Source: CAYFJV01 sp964460605
GTDB taxonomy: Archaea; Nanobdellota; Nanobdellia; Woesearchaeales; GW2011-AR9
Direction: 5' to 3'
Assembly (NCBI GenBank): GCA_964460605.1
Contig: CAYWPT010000001.1
Location: 62,001 to 126,000 of the forward strand
Length of the DNA: 64,000 nucleotides
The notes beneath the pieces are model-generated. The model saw nothing but the letters and a program-made list of their open reading frames with translations. It made no database searches and was not told where the DNA came from. Position 1 is the first letter of the stretch, and each line of letters starts with the position of its first letter. This document shows, one piece after another, positions 60,160 to 64,000 of the stretch. The position numbers and the translations under genes are program-made.

Positions 60160-60363
60160 TTAGCCTCCAGAGATTACGCTTAAAAGAGTAATTAAGTCAT
60201 TATCCTGGAGTGCAACATCTGCTGTAAGAATTTCATTATTTCTAGCAACAAGCACAGTTTCTTTGTTTACTTGTACTTGTTTGAGAAGTTCAGCTACAGT
60301 AGTTCCTAGGAAATCTACCTTTAGCTTTTCATTCGTTTTTTCATTTATTACAGTTATGTTCAT
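60160..60363 (-). CDS. Ubiquitin-like sulfur-carrier protein (MoaD/ThiS/SAMP type)
   Basis: The 67-residue beta-grasp protein has the essential C-terminal Gly-Gly (LITLLSVISGG). The ATG at 60363 has GGAG upstream and gives MNITVINEKTNEKLKV. A start 12 codons earlier gives a non-homologous extension. It should be adenylated by the E1-like enzyme in the same operon and carry sulfur as a thiocarboxylate. Confidence 0.92.
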   Translation of the reverse strand: MNITVINEKTNEKLKVDFLGTTVAELLKQVQVNKETVLVARNNEILTADVALQDNDLITLLSVISGG

Positions 60364-60485
60364 CTTCCGCTCCAGATCGTCTCCTAATAAGCCAATCATT
60401 TGCTATGTAAGCTCAGTTCTTAGCTTATTTATAAGGGTTTTGTTGGAAAATTATATTTAAATATAAAGAGAATATAATTTAGATA

Positions 60486-60893
60486 ATGAAAAGAGAAATT
60501 GAGAAAGAGATTATAGAACTTCACAAAAATTTTCAAGATTGGTATAGGGGGGACATCTCTAAGACCACTTCTTTTAATAAATCAATAGAGAATCATTTTG
60601 ATAAAGATTTTCATATTGTTTTTCCAGATGCAACTCAGAAATCAAAAAAACAGCTTTGCACAATGATATTCAGAGATTATAAAAATTCTTCAGATTTTTC
60701 TATTGTAATCAAAAAAATAAAACTGAAAGAACTTTCAAAGGAGATTTATTTAGCTCGTTACGAAGAGTGGCAAAGTTGGAAGGAAGGTAGAAAGAAAATT
60801 AAGAAAGGTATGAAAACTGCAAGTATTCTTAAAATAAATTCTAAAAAGAAAGTAAAATGGATTCATATTCATGAGACTCTAATTAAAATTTAG
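60486..60893 (+). CDS. NTF2-like (DUF4440/SnoaL-type) protein
   Basis: The 135-aa protein begins with a helix (EKEIIELHKNFQDWYRGDIS) and alternates strands (FHIVFPDAT; FSIVIKKIKLKELSKEIYLA; VKWIHIHETLI), a spacing typical of the NTF2-like fold. The match is by pattern only. The function is unknown. TATA-like AAATTATATTTAAATA precedes it. Confidence 0.6.
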   Translation: MKREIEKEIIELHKNFQDWYRGDISKTTSFNKSIENHFDKDFHIVFPDATQKSKKQLCTMIFRDYKNSSDFSIVIKKIKLKELSKEIYLARYEEWQSWKEGRKKIKKGMKTASILKINSKKKVKWIHIHETLIKI

Positions 60894-60932
60894 CCTAAAA
60901 TGTTTTAAAGCAAGACTTCTTTTCTTCTAAAC

Positions 60933-61459
60933 ATGAAGGCTTATTTCCTTGCACAAGAAAACTCTGAACTCAAAGAACATGCAAAGAGCCTTGGCTATGA
61001 GAAAGCTTTCTTTTTAGGAAAAGATTTTGCCTATATCAAAGCAGAACAAAGAAAAGACCTCATAAAAGAGATAAGAAAAGCTAAGAAAAAGAAACTGTTT
61101 ACAATAGCACATGCAAATACTGAAGAAGATTTGAGATATTTAGTTGAGCGTTCAGAAGCAGATATGATTATAGGTAGCGAATACATTCACCAGAAAGACA
61201 GTATGCATTATCCAAAAGGAGCAATTGATCATGTAATAGCAGAATTAGCTCGAAAAAAGAAAAAATTGTTGGGATTTAATTTAGCTCAGATGTATGCGCA
61301 AAGAACTACGAAAAAGAAAGCACAAGCTTTGCGAAGAATTAGATTCTCATTAAAAAAGCAAAAGCAAAAACAGTTCTTACAAGTTTAATTTCTAAAAAAG
61401 AAGACCTTTCCTATGTGGAAGAAATGAAAGCTTTCCAAAGAGTTCTGAGTAAGAGTTAG
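60933..61459 (+). CDS. rnp3: Ribonuclease P protein component 3 (Rpp30/p30), frameshifted
   Basis: The sequence follows archaeal p30: an N-terminal YFLAQENSELKEHAKSLGY-type TIM-barrel start, EADMIIGSEYIHQKDSMHYP, then GAIDHVIAELARKKKKLLGF and AQALRRIRFSLKK. The frame then ends early at 61388. The missing tail (KTVLTSLISKKEDLSYVEEM, then KAFQRVLSKS) is present in another frame up to 61459. Adding one A to the A6 run at 61352-61357 restores the full protein of about 175 aa. RNase P matures tRNA 5' ends, so a homopolymer sequencing error is likely. The gene has a TTTTAAAG box and is probably leaderless. Confidence 0.8.
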
Positions 61460-61513
61460 TTTTTTCTTTTTATTCAACAGATTTATAAGGCATTTTTCAT
61501 TACTGCGTTCTGT

Positions 61514-63253
61514 ATGTTCCAAAAAAGAGGTCAAGTGACCATATTCGTAATAGTTGGTATTCTCATCTTCGTAGCAGGTACCTTCATTTTGATGCTTGCA
61601 GCCTCTGTAGAAAAAGCGCAATTGCAAGAAACAAACGAAGCAGTTTTTACTAAAGTTTTTTCAAAAGAAGGAGTACGATTACTCATTGAAGATTGTATTG
61701 AAGATGAAATTGAAGAAGGCTTGCAAGTTATAGGGAAAGAAGGAAGGTTATGGAAAGAAGCAAAAGATGGTACTATAACTCCAGGAACGGTTAATTTTGT
61801 AGAGGGAGAAACAGGAAGGACATTTCATGATCAAAGAGTAGCATTTGGCATTTCTAATAATCAAGATGAAGAATTTCCAGAAACTTATCCTTGCGCTTCA
61901 AACGATGAAGTGTGCACATGGGAAAAAGGAGATTTAGCATCTTTTGGTGAGCGAAGAAAGTTAAGTATTACTACAGTAGAATCTGATTTGAAGCGTTATG
62001 TAAAACAAGGAGCAATTGCTTGTATGGAAGAATATTTTGATACAGAATTAGGTATTGACCTTCCAGTAGATGAAAAAGTATTAGATTTTGTTTTAGATAT
62101 CGAAAATTCTGGAATTTTACTTCAAGCAAGTTATCCTTTAACATTTACAGAAGAAGGTAGAGAAGTAGTTCAATTGACCAATTTTGATTTAGTGTATAAA
62201 TCACAGATTAGGGATTTTTTATTAGCAGCAGTTTCTACTCCATTGAATTCTGAAGCAAGAGATAGTGGGTATGACATTAAAACGAATCTTGTAAATTCTC
62301 CTAATTATGTTGCTTTGAATATTGAGTATAATGAAGAAGAAAATGAAAATGGAGATTGGTTATACTCATTTAGCTTGCCTTCTGGGATTATTTTAGCTAA
62401 TGAGCCTTACACATTTAGTTATGTGGTACAGAACAGACCACCTGCTTTGAGTTATGTACAAAGAAATGCTTGTGGCGATTATGATGTTTTAATTGTAAAA
62501 GGTGATGAAGATCCAAATTATAATTTATTTGAAGAAGTTTTATCTGTGGTAGATCCAGATGGTGATGAAGACCTTAGTATAAGTTTAGCTAATGATCAAG
62601 GAATTGCAAGTTTAGATGAAGAAACTTTAATAATTTCTGGTGATGTTGATGCCAATTATTATAGTTTTGATATTATTGTTGAAGAAAGCCCAGGATCATT
62701 TGATAGTCAAACTGTGAGAGTTTTAGTTGATGAAAAAGAAGTAACAAATGAACTTGATTGTTTTGGATTTTCTACAAGAACTGAGGGAATTCCAGGATAT
62801 ATTCTTGAAGAAAAATCTGTCTACCCTCGTTTAGAAGCAATAGAACAATGTGATTCTTTCCACCCGTTTAGAGATTCTGCAGATTTAGTTGCTGGGGAAA
62901 TGACTTGTGGTTTTAATAATAGGGAAATGTGTGCAAATATCCCACCCCAATGTCAAGGTAAGCTTGCTTGGGATTATCCTCAAGATGGTTTATGGTGTCA
63001 TGGAACTTTAGGTTGTAGTGATATTTGTACAGAAGCTGATGGCGGTTTAGTGTATTTAGGTATCTCTGAGAACTTACTAGAAGCAAATGGGATTCATGAA
63101 TTAGCTAAAGTTTCAAGAGCAACAAAAGATGACCATAATGATAATTTTAAGTTCTCTTGCCAGTTTTGCTCATCAGCTACAGAAGGAAACTTGTGTGATA
63201 GTAATTTAGACGGTACTTTCGGAACCTGCTTAAGAAATAGGTGTAATGATTAA
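61514..63253 (+). CDS. Surface protein with type IV pilin-like N-terminal anchor
   Basis: The N terminus KRGQVTIFVIVGILIFVAGTF is a basic tip, a G-Q-V-T-I-F motif and a hydrophobic helix, as in the pilin-like signal/anchor proteins abundant in DPANN. About 550 extracellular residues follow. They include a cadherin/Ig-like repeat near 330-405 (VVDPDGDEDLSISLANDQGI; DVDANYYSFDIIVEE) and a Cys-rich C-terminal region (about 12 Cys after residue 420). TATA box TTTATAAGG is about 27 bp before the ATG. The role is unknown; it may be adhesion or cell contact. Confidence 0.85.
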   Translation: MFQKRGQVTIFVIVGILIFVAGTFILMLAASVEKAQLQETNEAVFTKVFSKEGVRLLIEDCIEDEIEEGLQVIGKEGRLWKEAKDGTITPGTVNFVEGETGRTFHDQRVAFGISNNQDEEFPETYPCASNDEVCTWEKGDLASFGERRKLSITTVESDLKRYVKQGAIACMEEYFDTELGIDLPVDEKVLDFVLDIENSGILLQASYPLTFTEEGREVVQLTNFDLVYKSQIRDFLLAAVSTPLNSEARDSGYDIKTNLVNSPNYVALNIEYNEEENENGDWLYSFSLPSGIILANEPYTFSYVVQNRPPALSYVQRNACGDYDVLIVKGDEDPNYNLFEEVLSVVDPDGDEDLSISLANDQGIASLDEETLIISGDVDANYYSFDIIVEESPGSFDSQTVRVLVDEKEVTNELDCFGFSTRTEGIPGYILEEKSVYPRLEAIEQCDSFHPFRDSADLVAGEMTCGFNNREMCANIPPQCQGKLAWDYPQDGLWCHGTLGCSDICTEADGGLVYLGISENLLEANGIHELAKVSRATKDDHNDNFKFSCQFCSSATEGNLCDSNLDGTFGTCLRNRCND

Positions 63254-64000
63254 TTATCTTAATCTAAACAGATCTAATTGAGCATTATCTAAACCTAAGT
63301 AAATAGAATATTCTGAACTTGGAGCTCCATCAAAACAATGTTCTGTAGCTAAAATAGTTGAACCATTCAATCTCATTTCAATTCCTTGCCCAGGATTATC
63401 TTTTCTGATTTCAAATCGTTCTTCACCATTTGGTCGAGTAAAGTCTTCAAAAATATCTGCAGAACCATCTGAGCAAAGAACCACGCTTCTAGAAGATCCA
63501 CCTGTAATGCTCAAAGTTTTGTTACTATCAGTATCACTAATGCTTATGAAATAACTATCATTTGTTGTAAACTCAAAATCTAAAAGATAAACACTTGGGA
63601 ATAAAGCTCTTGCAGAAACACTACAATTTCCATTAAGGGAAAGATAACTTGTGTTTACGTCATTACTTGTGCAAGAATTGTTTATATTCCAATTCTCTCT
63701 TAAAATGTCACCTTCAAAATCATCACAGAAAGTATCAGAATTCCTACATCTCCCATCAATTACTTTATCTTCTGTATCATTATTTGTATCACCTGTGTCT
63801 CTTACACTCGGGCCATCTAAATCACTACAGGATTTACTTTGACACACAGCAACCATGTGTCCAGAAGTTGCTAGATTCTCTGGAATAATTCCAAAGTATT
63901 CGAAAGAAACACAATCTTTTGGATCCGCACGCACATTTTCTCCTGTAAATAATTCAGAAAGTCTACTGAGTGCTTGATCTGCAGTATTAATTACAGAACT
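63254..64000 (-). CDS. Exported LamG-like protein (5' end outside window)
   Basis: The frame is open to the right edge, so the 249 codons seen are the C-terminal part. They begin with helix-like ADQALSRLSELFTGENV, then a Cys-containing segment. A beta-sandwich starts at FCDDFEGDILRENWNIN and continues with YFISISDTDSNKTLSI and ERFEIRKDNPGQGIEMRLNG, a concanavalin/LamG-like pattern. The helical start resembles the region after a pilin-type anchor, so it may be a second surface protein convergent with the one to its left (stops adjacent). Confidence 0.7.
   Translation of the reverse strand, partial: SSVINTADQALSRLSELFTGENVRADPKDCVSFEYFGIIPENLATSGHMVAVCQSKSCSDLDGPSVRDTGDTNNDTEDKVIDGRCRNSDTFCDDFEGDILRENWNINNSCTSNDVNTSYLSLNGNCSVSARALFPSVYLLDFEFTTNDSYFISISDTDSNKTLSITGGSSRSVVLCSDGSADIFEDFTRPNGEERFEIRKDNPGQGIEMRLNGSTILATEHCFDGAPSSEYSIYLGLDNAQLDLFRLR

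Noticed and set aside
61385..61627. Minus-strand 80-codon frame opposite the p30 tail and the pilin-like start
   Set aside because: It is antisense to two convincing genes and has no recognisable features.

Overview
The window is an AT-rich, gene-dense stretch of an archaeal chromosome, most likely from the DPANN group (Woesearchaeota/Pacearchaeota-like). The archaeal assignment is direct: both subunits of DNA polymerase D, Orc1/Cdc6, MCM, PCNA, an RPA-like protein, TBP, TFE, RNA polymerase subunit P, eL43, aIF2-beta, prefoldin beta, Hjc, an archaeal RNase J and a complete A-type ATP synthase operon. The DPANN placement is inference, from low G+C, short intergenic gaps, many leaderless genes behind TATA boxes, bacterial-type gyrase and ScpB, and surface proteins that begin with a GQVTIF-type signal/anchor. 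No rRNA, CRISPR array or recognisable insertion sequence was seen.

Layout. 1-4.2 kb (minus): start of gyrA, scpB, an unknown winged-helix-like partner gene, and a secreted lamin-tail-domain surface protein. 4.3-8.8 kb: a decayed coding fragment, three small coiled-coil/basic proteins, tRNA-Leu(CAA), RNase J, and a membrane transglutaminase-like protein. 8.9-13.4 kb (plus): PCNA, an unknown protein, an MTH1-type Nudix hydrolase, then a His-rich DsbA-like oxidoreductase, a CPSCG membrane protein, VKOR and another membrane protein (extracytoplasmic disulfide formation). 13.4-16.5 kb: a frameshifted uridine-kinase-like gene, an RNase D-like nuclease, a Nudix hydrolase, DoxX and a small protein. 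16.5-24.6 kb: A-type ATPase operon H-I-K-E-C-F-A-B-D plus a 35-residue membrane peptide; the rotor proteolipid has the residues of a Na+ site. 24.6-32.4 kb: a RetSat/CrtI-like flavoprotein, an AsnB-like/Dph6 fusion, a DRG GTPase with a membrane-anchored double-HTH protein, an antiporter and an MscS-like channel. 32.4-41 kb: translation, transcription, RNA-processing and peptidase genes, including a tRNA-Pro with an extra segment in its D arm and a TFE with a histone-H1-like lysine tail. 41-55 kb: the replication region. 55-60.4 kb: a sulfur-transfer/tRNA-modification cassette (ubiquitin-like carrier, TtuA/Ncs6, E1-like enzyme, U32 protein) facing a ThiI-like protein that has lost its ATPase motif. 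60.5-64 kb: an NTF2-like protein, a frameshifted RNase P p30, and two surface/pilin-like proteins, the last cut by the window edge.

The strongest composite signal is a predicted replication origin at about 48.43-49.13 kb beside orc1/cdc6. It holds three copies of an ORB-like element in opposed orientations, an AT-rich stretch and other dyads, and is flanked by PolD large and small subunits, Orc1, RPA, MCM (with an intein in its P-loop) and TBP. Three genes (uridine-kinase-like, DUF1761, RNase P p30) carry a single-base frameshift in an otherwise intact reading frame. These are either recent lesions or sequence errors and should be checked against reads.
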